Position numbers and translations under genes: made by a program
NCBI GenBank assembly: GCA_903835685.1
Contig: CAILNX010000049.1
Span: 1 to 43,131, forward strand
Reading direction: 5' to 3'
From: an uncultured delta proteobacterium
GTDB lineage: Bacteria > Desulfobacterota > Desulfovibrionia > Desulfovibrionales > Desulfovibrionaceae
DNA length: 43,131 nucleotides
Notes under the pieces: generated by a model
Told to the model about the DNA's origin: nothing
Database searches by the model: none
The model's input: only the letters and a program-made list of their open reading frames with translations
Shown: positions 18,284 through 26,000 of the stretch, piece by piece
Layout: every line of letters starts with the position of its first letter
How positions within the stretch are numbered: position 1 is the first letter of the stretch

Positions 18284-19185
18284 GCTTCACTCCCAATTGT
18301 TGACTTTAGTCGATTTAATGCAGCCAGGACGCCGTCAGCACCGATACGGACCCCCGGCCCTTCATATGAACTTGCCCTGATGACGCCTGACGTGTCGATA
18401 TGCGCATATGCTCGCAGTCCCTTTTCCTGTGGCAAAGGGTCACAGGTCGGAAGGCCTTCCGATCCTGCTTCGCTGACTGCAAGTCGTACTTTGCCTGCGT
18501 AGCTGCAAGCCCACTGTTCAAGTTCATGACGTACAGCGCTGCTCGCAGCACCTACCTCGCCAGCGGCTAGCTGGGGTAGCAATAAAAGCTCAGACGCACC
18601 GACATCGTACGCCACTTTCACAAGTGCGTCGAGTTCGTGGACCGTGCTCTCATTCACCACCACGTTGATGCCCAAGGGAGCCAGTTTGCGGGCGTCCTTC
18701 AGGCGCTCCAGCAAGGCCGAGAACCGCCTGCCTCGCTGAGCCTCATAAGTCGCCTTGACTCCATCCACGCTAACCCGGATGAAATGGACGTTGCCTGCGA
18801 TGCGCTCAAGCAGCGGGGGAACAAGCCGGTGGCCATGGGTCGTGAATGTCACGGCCAGCCGAGTTTCCTCAGCCGCATGCTGGCAGATCTCCGCAAATTG
18901 CGGATGCAGCGTCGGCTCTCCCCCCCCAAACCCGACCGCCATACATCCAGTTTGGTCCAGTTCTTTCAGCCAGGCGGCCACAGATTCCGCACTTAGCATC
19001 GCCGGATGTTTTGGGGCGAAGCAAAATGAGCAATGCAGGTCGCAGAGATTAGTAAGGGCAATAGACACCTGACGAGGCGTGGATGACCATGCAGATGGGT
19101 CGGCACGTACTTCATCGAGCAGGATGTTCAGACCAGTGTGGCGGTTAAAGAGATGTAACCCGTCTTGGCCAATTCTTGTCTTCAT
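18280..19185 (-). CDS. Radical SAM enzyme, SPASM-like C-terminus without Cys
   Basis: A 301-residue enzyme from the ATG at 19185; a TTG six bases upstream is a weaker start. C48-x3-C52-x2-C55 (TNLCDLHCSFC) binds the 4Fe-4S cluster and GGGEP (87-91) binds the SAM amine, as in MoaA/PqqE-type enzymes. After the partial TIM barrel, YAHIDTSGVIRASSYEG has the shape of a SPASM/twitch strand (hIdpdGxVxxC), but the usual Cys is replaced and no Cys-rich cluster follows, so an auxiliary cluster is unlikely. It differs from viperins in its surroundings and GGGEP motif. First gene of the three-gene operon. Substrate unknown; the coupled small protein or a nucleotide are candidates. Confidence 0.85.
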   Translation of the reverse strand: MKTRIGQDGLHLFNRHTGLNILLDEVRADPSAWSSTPRQVSIALTNLCDLHCSFCFAPKHPAMLSAESVAAWLKELDQTGCMAVGFGGGEPTLHPQFAEICQHAAEETRLAVTFTTHGHRLVPPLLERIAGNVHFIRVSVDGVKATYEAQRGRRFSALLERLKDARKLAPLGINVVVNESTVHELDALVKVAYDVGASELLLLPQLAAGEVGAASSAVRHELEQWACSYAGKVRLAVSEAGSEGLPTCDPLPQEKGLRAYAHIDTSGVIRASSYEGPGVRIGADGVLAALNRLKSTIGSEA

Positions 19186-19386
19186 AATCAATGGTTTTAT
19201 TATTGTTATATGGTCTTTTGCTGTGGTCGCAGTACGAGATTAAAATTTTTATAGAAATTATATCGTGAACACTCCTCTCTCACCGCGAGCTGCCCGCATC
19301 AACATATCCCTTGCCAAGCGTGGCTTATTTTCAATTCGGGCTCCAAGGCATCAGCCGTATATGATGGAGCTCCATCCTCCTAATAC
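19186..19386. promoter_or_regulatory. AT-rich leader upstream of the radical SAM operon
   Basis: The first 75 bases upstream of the operon are strongly AT-rich. On the minus strand a TATAAT lies at about 19259-19264 (within GATATAATTTC) with only a poor -35 match. A promoter here is likely from position and composition, but the boxes are not secure. No gene is seen up to 19386. Confidence 0.35.
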
Positions 19387-19611
19387 TCAATTTTGTTTTA
19401 GAGGTCCGTCGGTAGTATTTGCATGGTCCTTTGTATTTTGTTTGTTGGTATATGAGAAAGCAGTCGAAATCAAGAGCGCAGTAACAGCAGGCTTGTCGAA
19501 GATGTAGCCCCGTTCTACCAGGACCTTCAGACCCGGGCGCAATTCGGCCATGGTCTGATACCGGCCCCGCAGGACGTTGAAGCAATCCCTTTCCGAGAAG
19601 GATGCCGCGCC
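19387..19611 (-). pseudogene. Possible remnant of a phage or plasmid gene
   Basis: The minus-strand frame from 19611 reads SFSERDCFNVLRGR, then TMAELRPGLKVLVERGYI, which looks like the winged-helix C-terminus of replication or primase-type proteins of mobile elements. It then continues for about 37 residues of unlike, lower-GC sequence, as if joined to unrelated DNA. It directly abuts the dinD fragment in opposite orientation, so this is probably a recombination junction. Low confidence; it may be noise. Confidence 0.25.
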
Positions 19612-19629
19612 CATCCGACTAATCCAAGC

Positions 19630-19959
19630 CAGAACCAGGAATGGGCCGGGGTCAGTGTGAAATCGCACAAGGGGCTGAAGGGCTTAAGTACCCAGAATCT
19701 CCGCGACCACATGACCGAGGCGAAATTGATTTTCACGGCCCTGGCCGAGTTTTCCACTCGGCAGATCGCCGAGAGCGACGTGGCGACAGGCATGGGGGAG
19801 AACAAGAAGGCGGCCAAGACCGGCGGGGCCATTGCTCGCAGGGCAAGACAGGAGTTGGAGGGCAGGACGGGAACCAAGGTCGTGACAGGGGAGAATATGT
19901 TGCCCCCTGGCAAAAGCGCCAGGAAGTCTCTCACCAACAAAAAAAATGAACGAAGCTGA
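19630..19959 (+). pseudogene. dinD: dinD fragment (C-terminal third only)
   Basis: The plus frame from about 19630 reads NQEWAGVSVKSHKGLKGL, then STQNLRDHMTEAKLIFTALA, then GENKKAAKTGGAIARRARQELE and RTGTKVVTGENMLP. This is the conserved C-terminal part of DNA-damage-inducible protein D. Full DinD is about 280 residues; here only about 110 remain. Upstream of NQEWAG the frame stays open briefly but no longer resembles DinD, so the N-terminal BRO-like domain is lost. A GTG at 19657 could start a 100-residue product but has no ribosome binding site. Homology call is good; function presumably lost. Confidence 0.7.
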
Positions 19960-20507
19960 AAGACGTGCATTTCAAAAAAGATTGAGCGCGCCTCAAATCC
20001 GGGAAAGTTGGAGCAGGAAGGAGCGGGTTTGCAGGTCCCTTTGGTCAGGTGGCAAACGCTCGGTGTGGGTCCAAAATGCACGAAATGGTCGATGTGGAGT
20101 CGCTATTTGCAGTGGTTTTGACTGGCGAAGTATTGGGAATAGCGATTGGTTTGAAATAAATTTTGTTTGGCTGTCTTTTCCAGATCAGACGGGGACGAAT
20201 AGGCTAAAAATTGGAGATGAATATTATTCTTTCAATCACTGCGGGTTGATTCCTCGAAGCTCGCTTCGTTTACTCTTGGTTTGAGGAGTCTGTTCTGGGC
20301 CTTATGCCTTTGATGCTCCGCAGCTTGCTGCGGGGTAGTTCACCCGATATTTCTAATATTTTTTGTTGTGCCTGCAATTAGAGGAGATGGTTAGATTATA
20401 TTTTAATTTTACTCCACAATTTATAGGGTAGTATGACGCAAGCGGCCTGATTATTGAGGCTGTACAATATTATTGTATGGTGTGTTCTCCGCGAATGGGA
20501 ATTATTA

Positions 20508-20532
20508 AGCCTGGAGTATGGATTTCCAGGCT
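20508..20532. repeat. Perfect 8-bp inverted repeat
   Basis: AGCCTGGA (20508-20515) and TCCAGGCT (20525-20532) are separated by 9 bases in AT-rich non-coding DNA. The plus-strand continuation (GAATCTAAAGGATTTTTATTC) has a T5 run about 12 bases later, so a weak terminator is possible. Confidence 0.4.
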
Positions 20533-20879
20533 GAATCTAAAGGATTTTTATTCATGCTGATATTTAAGTACTTTTCCGTATTATGTCTTCTGATTTCAAC
20601 CCGTACTCAGTTTAATAAAAATTAAATGGGTTGATTTTGGTTCTATTTTGTATGTCTACATTTTGTAGCGTTTTCAAATTTTTGATATTTTCAACTATGT
20701 TCCATTTTTGAGGCTTATATGCGATTTATGCACTGAAAAATGAAGAGAAATGACCATCGTGTAGTGGCTATCGGGGGGTGGTGAAAAGTGGAGCATTCGC
20801 TCAGAAACCCTAGCGGATGTAGCGTAAAGGCATAAGACGTGGGCTCGTCGTCCCTGCGTCCTCGTCGCCGTCAAGACCG

Positions 20880-20907
20880 TGCACAACATTGAGCCCGATG
20901 TTGTGCA
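20880..20907. repeat. Perfect 10-bp inverted repeat
   Basis: TGCACAACAT (20880-20889) and ATGTTGTGCA (20898-20907) flank an 8-base loop. No T-tract follows on either strand, which argues against an intrinsic terminator; a regulator site or structured RNA is possible. Confidence 0.5.
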
Positions 20908-20923
20908 TCAAGAGAAAATAAGA

Positions 20924-20988
20924 GTACAGTGTACAATATAAAAATAAAAAGAAGATAAAAAGCATACCTTGCTGAAGGGTACAGTGTA
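20924..20988. promoter_or_regulatory. Two GTACAGTGTA operator-like copies
   Basis: GTACAGTGTA is found at 20924-20933 and 20979-20988, 55 bp apart in the same orientation, in a very A-rich stretch. The inner TACA-G-TGTA is a short palindrome, as in dimeric repressor sites. No gene with a clear start lies next to it, so the target is unknown. Confidence 0.35.
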
Positions 20989-21109
20989 AGAGTAAGAATA
21001 TCATACGTGGTCAGAATCGGAGCTGAGTTCCGCTCAAGCCCGCTGATCTTGCCGGGGGGGGCTGTGGCCGAACTGGAAACGACGCTGTCCGGTCATCCCC
21101 CAGGAGTTG

Positions 21110-21310
21110 CTAGGCGGGTGCTGTGTTCACCCGCCCATCCGTTGGCAGGAATGCCTCCAAAACGCTCCAGGATGGCTCCAGGGCGATTTTCGGGGCCTGG
21201 GGCCGCCGTAATCGGGGCGTGGAATTGTCGGAGGCCTGCGGGCCGTCCCCCAGACCCCCGGACTTACCTGCGCAACCAGGTGTGACGGCGAGCAAGGTGG
21301 CCAGGATCAT
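21110..21310 (-). CDS. Small Pro-rich putative lipoprotein
   Basis: A 66-residue product from the ATG at 21310, preceded by a GGGGGGGAGCGAGAAA ribosome binding site. A short hydrophobic start (MILATLLAVTPGC) ends in a possible lipobox Cys and is followed by a Pro/Arg-rich tail. The leader lacks the usual positive residues, which weakens the export call. It lies 19 bp after the two-TM gene in the same direction, so it is probably the third gene of that operon. A spanin-like lysis lipoprotein was considered but no matching inner-membrane spanin is present. Unknown function. Confidence 0.4.
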   Translation of the reverse strand: MILATLLAVTPGCAGKSGGLGDGPQASDNSTPRLRRPQAPKIALEPSWSVLEAFLPTDGRVNTAPA

Positions 21311-21329
21311 TTTCTCGCTCCCCCCCCTG

Positions 21330-21677
21330 TCAATCCTGAATTTTAGCCTCGACCTCGGTCTGTACGGTCTCCAGCATATCCACCAGGGTTGCGCTGGCCA
21401 GTTCCAGCCGCTTCCCACACCACCAACTCATCCAGCCCATGCAGCCCATTCCAAACCCTGCCAGCAGGCGCGAGGGAGTCGAATCCAGCCCCTCAAGCAT
21501 GGGCGGAAGGCGCACCGCGAGGTCTTCGGGGACCAAGAGGCAAAAGAGGAAGAAACTCCCAGCCAGGAGAATCAGCAGATTGAAGCCCCGGAGTATGAAC
21601 CGCAGTTTGCGAAAATATTGAATGTCAGCCGCCCTCTCAAAGGCGTGCATGTCGAAATCAGAAAGTGCGTTCCCCAT
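21330..21677 (-). CDS. Two-TM membrane protein, unknown
   Basis: A 115-residue protein starting one base after the stop of the upstream gene, so coupled to it. A charged N-terminus (about 1-30) is followed by two hydrophobic segments (about 31-50, GFNLLILLAGSFFLFCLLV, and about 70-86, LLAGFGMGCMGWMSWW), then a short amphipathic acidic helix. I do not recognise the family. With its neighbours it forms a small membrane operon of likely phage or mobile-element origin. Confidence 0.6.
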   Translation of the reverse strand: MGNALSDFDMHAFERAADIQYFRKLRFILRGFNLLILLAGSFFLFCLLVPEDLAVRLPPMLEGLDSTPSRLLAGFGMGCMGWMSWWCGKRLELASATLVDMLETVQTEVEAKIQD

Positions 21678-21678
21678 C

Positions 21679-22089
21679 TTAAAAGCCTCTTATTCCTGTT
21701 CCAATCGAAGAAAAACCAGAACCACTCGACCCAAAAGTGTGGCCTCCAGTATCAATCCCGCCCATACCGCCGATCATTTCTAAGCCTGTGGCTGGGTTGA
21801 GACAGGAGTTCGAACAGATAGAATTTGAAAACGGGTCTGAAAACGGATCCGAATGTTCACTGTCGATTGAAGAAGAAAACAAAGCACTGGTTGAGCTGGA
21901 CCAATCATCTGAATCCGAGAGCCCAAACACGGCGCCCGAACCCAAGCTTGAATTGAAGGAGGTGGGAAAATGCGAAAAATTGGCTCCCTGCCCGCTTGCC
22001 ATTCCATTCCCCGCGCTCGTCGTCCGGCCCAACCAGGCGATAAATCCGAACCACGCTGTACAAAGCAGAATTGCGATGATTTGGTCCAT
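21679..22089 (-). CDS. Membrane-anchored Ser/Gly-rich protein, unknown
   Basis: A 136-residue protein from the ATG at 22089, chosen because GGGAGGGGAG precedes it closely; the frame stays open to 22158, but that stretch carries the operator repeats. One N-terminal membrane helix (about 4-20, IIAILLCTAWFGFIAWLG) is followed by a low-complexity Ser/Gly/Asp-rich region with FSDPFS-type repeats and a Gly-rich end. No known domain is recognised. First gene of a three-gene operon reading toward 21110. Confidence 0.6.
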   Translation of the reverse strand: MDQIIAILLCTAWFGFIAWLGRTTSAGNGMASGQGANFSHFPTSFNSSLGSGAVFGLSDSDDWSSSTSALFSSSIDSEHSDPFSDPFSNSICSNSCLNPATGLEMIGGMGGIDTGGHTFGSSGSGFSSIGTGIRGF

Positions 22090-22101
22090 ACTCCCCTCCC
22101 T

Positions 22102-22158
22102 TTGTCCGTTTTGGACAACCAGGCCGACCCCGGCCTTCATCTTGTCCGTTTCCGACAT
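22102..22158. promoter_or_regulatory. Operator pair TTGTCCGTTT, phage-repressor-like
   Basis: TTGTCC-GTTTT-GGACAA at 22102-22118 is a perfect 6-5-6 palindrome. A second, weaker copy TTGTCCGTTTCCGACAT lies at 22142-22158, exactly 40 bp away, about four helix turns. Both lie between the promoter at 22194-22221 and the gene start at 22089. They look like dimeric repressor sites; the nearby HTH protein (22476-22769) is a candidate binder. Confidence 0.55.
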
Positions 22159-22193
22159 CTTGACGTGTTTAACTGGCCGTCACTCTTAACTTT

Positions 22194-22221
22194 ATTATAC
22201 ACTGGACCACAAAAAAAGCAA
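22194..22221 (-). promoter_or_regulatory. Sigma70-like promoter of the membrane operon
   Basis: On the minus strand TTGCTT (22221-22216) and a perfect TATAAT (22199-22194) are 16 bp apart. Transcription would start near 22187 and read through the two operator copies into the Ser/Gly-rich membrane gene. Confidence 0.55.
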
Positions 22222-22475
22222 GCTCTGGCCAGCCCGCAGGCTAGCTAGGGGAGGCAAAAACCGAGGTTCAAATTTCGATTTCGCGGCGGCTTCTGGGTCG
22301 GGGCAGACCATGCAGGGGCCAGCCAGAAAAAGGGCCGGAAAAGGCTCCTGGTGAGCGCGGGAGAGGGACAGGTAGAGGCGGGTTGGACTCTAAAAAGCGG
22401 AGGTCCCGAAAATCGTGGTCGTGAGGATCTCGGCCTGGGCCTCATCCTTGAGTATCCTGAACTGCAAGAGATAAC
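22222..22475. other. Intergenic region, nothing clear
   Basis: These 254 bases between the HTH gene and the membrane operon promoter hold no convincing gene. Composition is mixed and GC-richer than its surroundings. A terminator for the HTH gene would be expected here, but no stem with a T-tract is evident. Confidence 0.35.
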
Positions 22476-22769
22476 CTAACATTTTGACCCATCTTGTTCG
22501 AATTGGGCAATCCGAGCGAGTAGATCCTTCAGTGCGAGATTTTCCCCGAAAATTTCCGGCAACAGTTCGGCCTTGGGGATACCTGTGAGGTATTCGATCT
22601 TGCAGGCCAAGTCGGGCGAGGCCCTACGTTTGCCGGTAAGCACCTCGTTGAAATATCGCCAGTGCACATCACAGAGAGCAGCGTATTTTTTGACCGCCTC
22701 AATCGTGACCGGCTTTGTGGCCATATTTTTGAACTTGCTGCGGTAGTTTTTCCAAGGGCCTGAACTCAT
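22476..22769 (-). CDS. YdaS/Cro-like HTH regulator
   Basis: A 97-residue DNA-binding protein with an excellent GGAGGTAAGAC ribosome binding site before its ATG. Residues about 22-75 (IEAVKKYAALCDVHWRYFNE, then LTGKRRASPDLACKIEYLTG and PKAELLPEIF) have the pattern of YdaS-type or Cro-type helix-turn-helix proteins, in which a GKRR.SP..A..IE..TG segment follows the recognition helix. It is divergent from the giant HTH protein at 23092 and upstream of the membrane operon, so it may control either. The HTH call is good; which operator it binds is not known. Confidence 0.7.
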   Translation of the reverse strand: MSSGPWKNYRSKFKNMATKPVTIEAVKKYAALCDVHWRYFNEVLTGKRRASPDLACKIEYLTGIPKAELLPEIFGENLALKDLLARIAQFEQDGSKC

Positions 22770-23011
22770 GTCTTACCTCCAAGAGCAAAGTGCAAATTTA
22801 TGAAGCATTTTGCAAGTATTTTGTCAGGCTGTTTTGCCCTCGCCGGGCACTCCCTACCCATCTCCCCTGGAGAGTGCGCACGGGGCGCGACAAGGAGGTG
22901 TCTGGGCATGCGAAACGGCGTGCGTATGGGTGGGTGGCCCTGTGTTTGTGTCTCGGAGACTGGCACGGGTTGTTCATGCTAATATGCTGTAAATATTTAA
23001 ATAGAAAAATA
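22770..23011. other. Divergent intergenic region
   Basis: No gene is seen. The region separates the divergent HTH genes, with AT-rich flanks near both starts and a GC-rich centre. A short repeat of TTTTGC/TTTTG near 22807-22833 lies where a promoter of the 22476-22769 gene would be. Confidence 0.4.
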
Positions 23012-23040
23012 TTGCACTGTGTAGCGCAACACGCTACACA
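23012..23040 (+). promoter_or_regulatory. Promoter with embedded palindromic operator
   Basis: TTGCAC (23012-23017) and TACACA (23035-23040) are 17 bp apart. A perfect 9-bp inverted repeat, TGTGTAGCG (23018-23026) and CGCTACACA (23032-23040), fills the spacer and the -10 box. A protein bound there would exclude RNA polymerase. The downstream gene starts with a HigA-like HTH, so autoregulation is the natural reading. Confidence 0.65.
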
Positions 23041-23091
23041 TATTTTGCCTTGCGGTACGCCATGCCACCCAGGGCTGATTAGGGAGTGCCT

Positions 23092-26000
23092 ATGAAAGAA
23101 CCCGTCAGTGTCCCGCATCCCGGAATACGTGTTAAGGCCGAGGTCATCCCAAAGGGGATGCCCGTCACCAAAGCCGCTGAGTTGCTGGGCGTAGGACGCC
23201 CTGCCTTGTCGAACTTTTTGAACGGCAACGCGGCTCTGTCGGCTGACATGGCCACTCGCCTAGCGAAGGCGTTCAACTACCCACGCAAAGACTTGCTGGA
23301 GATGCAGGCAAGGTACGACGCTGCGCAGGCGAATACAAAGAGCGCACCTGCCGGTATCAAGGCATATGTTCCACCGTTTCTCGGCATCAAGTCCAACCAG
23401 ATCGAGCAGTGGGCCACCAATAACATAGCTGCACGCACACGGCTCTCAGTCTTCTTGCGTACTCTGGTTCATTCAACGAACCAGTGCCTGAGCAAAGTGG
23501 ACTTCCCGGGCAACGATGAGGCCGAGCGTCCTGGCTGGGACGGCTTTGTCGAAGCGACTGAAGGAACGCCTTGGGTCCCAGTCGGACGCTCTGGATGGGA
23601 ATTTGGTACCAACGAGAACATCAATAAAAAAGCCAAAGATGACTTTAATAAGAACGTAAAGGCACTCGCACAGAATGAACGGGCGGAGATTACATTCGTT
23701 TTCGTCTCTCCGCGCCGGTGGTCTAGAAAGGCTGCATGGGTTGAGGAGGCGATGGCGAAAGGGCATTGGAAGAGCGTTCGCGCTTACGACGCAAGCGACC
23801 TTGAGCAGTGGCTTGAGCAGTCACTTCCAGCGCAGGCGTGGTTTGCCAGCGAAACAAATATTCCAGCACAGGATGTACGCTCGCTCGATACGTGCTGGAT
23901 TGATTGGGCCAATGTTTCGGACCCGCCACTGACGGGCGCGTTGTTCGTCTCGGCAATTGAGGCGTTTCAGCGCAAGATGCTTTCGTACCTGTCTAAGCCG
24001 TCGGATGGACCAATCGTGATCGCAGCCGACTCGACAGAAGAGGCGCTCGCTTTTCTCGCCCAATTGCTTGGACAACGCGGTGGCGAAGATCTGGCCGCCT
24101 ACCGCGACCGTGTGCTGGTGTTCGACAAGCCCGGTGTCCTTTCGCGTTTGGCGCAGTGCGCACAGACATTCATTCCGGTAGCGTTCACCCGTGAGGTCGA
24201 ACGGGAGCTTGGACCCTATGCGAAATCGATGCACTCGATTGTCGTGTATCCCCGCAACGCCGTGAACACGGAACCCCATATTGTTCTCGAACCGGTCAAC
24301 TACGAGACGTTCAACAAGGCGCTGGAGGAGATGGGCAAGGACCGCGATGAGATTCGACGACTTACGAATGAATCAGGTCGATCATTGACCGTTCTGCGCA
24401 GGCGCGTTGCGACGGTCCCAGCCGTGCAGACGCCTGAATGGGCGGCAGACCATAAGATAGCGGTCAACCTTGTCCCCTTTCTTTTTGTGGGCGCTTGGAA
24501 CAGCGGGAATGATGCCGACAAGTCTGGGCTTGAGTCATTAGCCGGAAGGCGGCCGTATGTTGATCTTGAAAGGGACTTTCAAAACGTTCTCCAGTTGAAC
24601 GATGCGCCGGTTTGGTCGATTGATGCTCATCGCGGCATTATATCAAAAATTGACCTATTATATGCCATTGCAGGACTTGTTACGGGTAATGACTTGAAGC
24701 AATATTACTCGATAGCACGCAAAGTGCTTGGTGAAGACGATCCATCACTGGACCTCGAACCAGATCAGCGCTGGGCGGCATTAATTTACGGTAAGAAAAG
24801 AGAGTACTCAAGCGTCTTCCGCAAGGGAATTTCTGAAACACTTGTTTTGCTTGCTGTCCACGGCAACAAGCTATTTAAGAATCGACTTGGCATAGATACA
24901 GAAGAAGAGGCTCGACGTATCGTGCATGACTTGCTGCCGACACCGCTGACGACGCGCATCTTGGAAGCGAATGATTCCGACTTGCCAACTTACGCGGAAG
25001 CTGCTCCTGATGAGTTCCTGACGATCCTCGAACAAGACTTGAAGGCCGATGCTCCAGCGGCTCGCGGTCTACTGAAGCCGATGGAATCGGGCGTATTCAG
25101 TCATCCGAGTCGCACCGGCCTGTTGTGGGCATTGGAGGGCCTCTCATGGAATCCTGAAACATTGCCCCGCGCTGCTTTCATTCTGGCTCGACTGGCCCAA
25201 GTCGAGATCAACGACAACTGGGGCAACAAGCCCGTAAGCTCCTTGGGAGCAATCTTCAGATCAAGGATGCCGCAGACAGCGGCGAGTTATGAAGAGCGCG
25301 TGGACCTGATGAGGAAACTGGCCAAGCATTTTCCCAATATCGCATGGAAAATTTGTGTCGAACAGTTCAGTGCTTTTAGGGGGTTCGGTCACTACTCCCA
25401 CAAGCCTCGTTGGCGGTCGGATGGCTTCGGATTCGGCGAGCCGCTTCGGGATGGGAAGCTGATTCACGACTTCCAACGTGAAATGGTCGAAATGGCCCTG
25501 AGTTGGAAAGAGTACACGCTCGACACACTCACCGATCTCGTCGAGCGCCTTTCTGCCCTTGATGACAGCTACCAAGCTCGCGTTTGGACGCTGATCGAGA
25601 TGTGGGCTCGGGACAAGGCCAGCGATGCCGATAAATCGGCGTTGCGCGAAAAAATTCGAGTATCGACTCTTTCGCGGCGTACGGCTTTACGCTCCAAAGC
25701 AAACACAAGGTGGCCAGTCCGGGCCAGCAAAGCAAGGGCGGTTTACGCGGCGCTTGAACCAAGCGATCTCTTGAATAGGCACGCATGGCTATTCCGAGAT
25801 AATTGGGTTGATGAGTCCGCCGATGAAATCGAAGAAATTGAGACAAGCGACTTCGAAAAGCGTGCTGAGCGCATCCAAAAGATGCGTGTCGATGCTATGC
25901 GCGAAATCCTTGATCAGCGCGGGTTCGCCGGACTCCTAGAGATGGCGGAACGAGGAGGGGCGTCATGGCAGATCGGGGCGCTGGCGGCCAATGATCTACT

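Larger units (their letters stand above)
19960..21109. other. AT-rich non-coding stretch with several hairpins
   Basis: I see no convincing gene in 1150 bases; the open frames here lack ribosome binding sites and protein-like composition. The stretch holds hairpins CGAAG-CTCG-CTTCG (about 20254-20267), CCGCAG-CTTG-CTGCGG (about 20319-20334), AGCCTGGA...TCCAGGCT (20508-20532) and a 10-bp stem at 20880-20907, plus two copies of GTACAGTGTA (20924-20933 and 20979-20988). It may hold a small RNA or degraded phage DNA. Confidence 0.5.

Noticed and set aside
18280-19185. Prokaryotic viperin
   Set aside because: It has a GGGEP motif and a SPASM-like end typical of MoaA/PqqE-type enzymes, and I do not see viperin-specific motifs or a nucleotide kinase neighbour.
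19960-21109. Retron or other reverse-transcriptase-linked RNA
   Set aside because: Hairpins are present but no reverse transcriptase gene is in the window.
21110-21310. Rz1-like outer-membrane spanin
   Set aside because: Short Pro-rich lipoprotein-like, but no coiled-coil inner-membrane spanin overlaps or precedes it.
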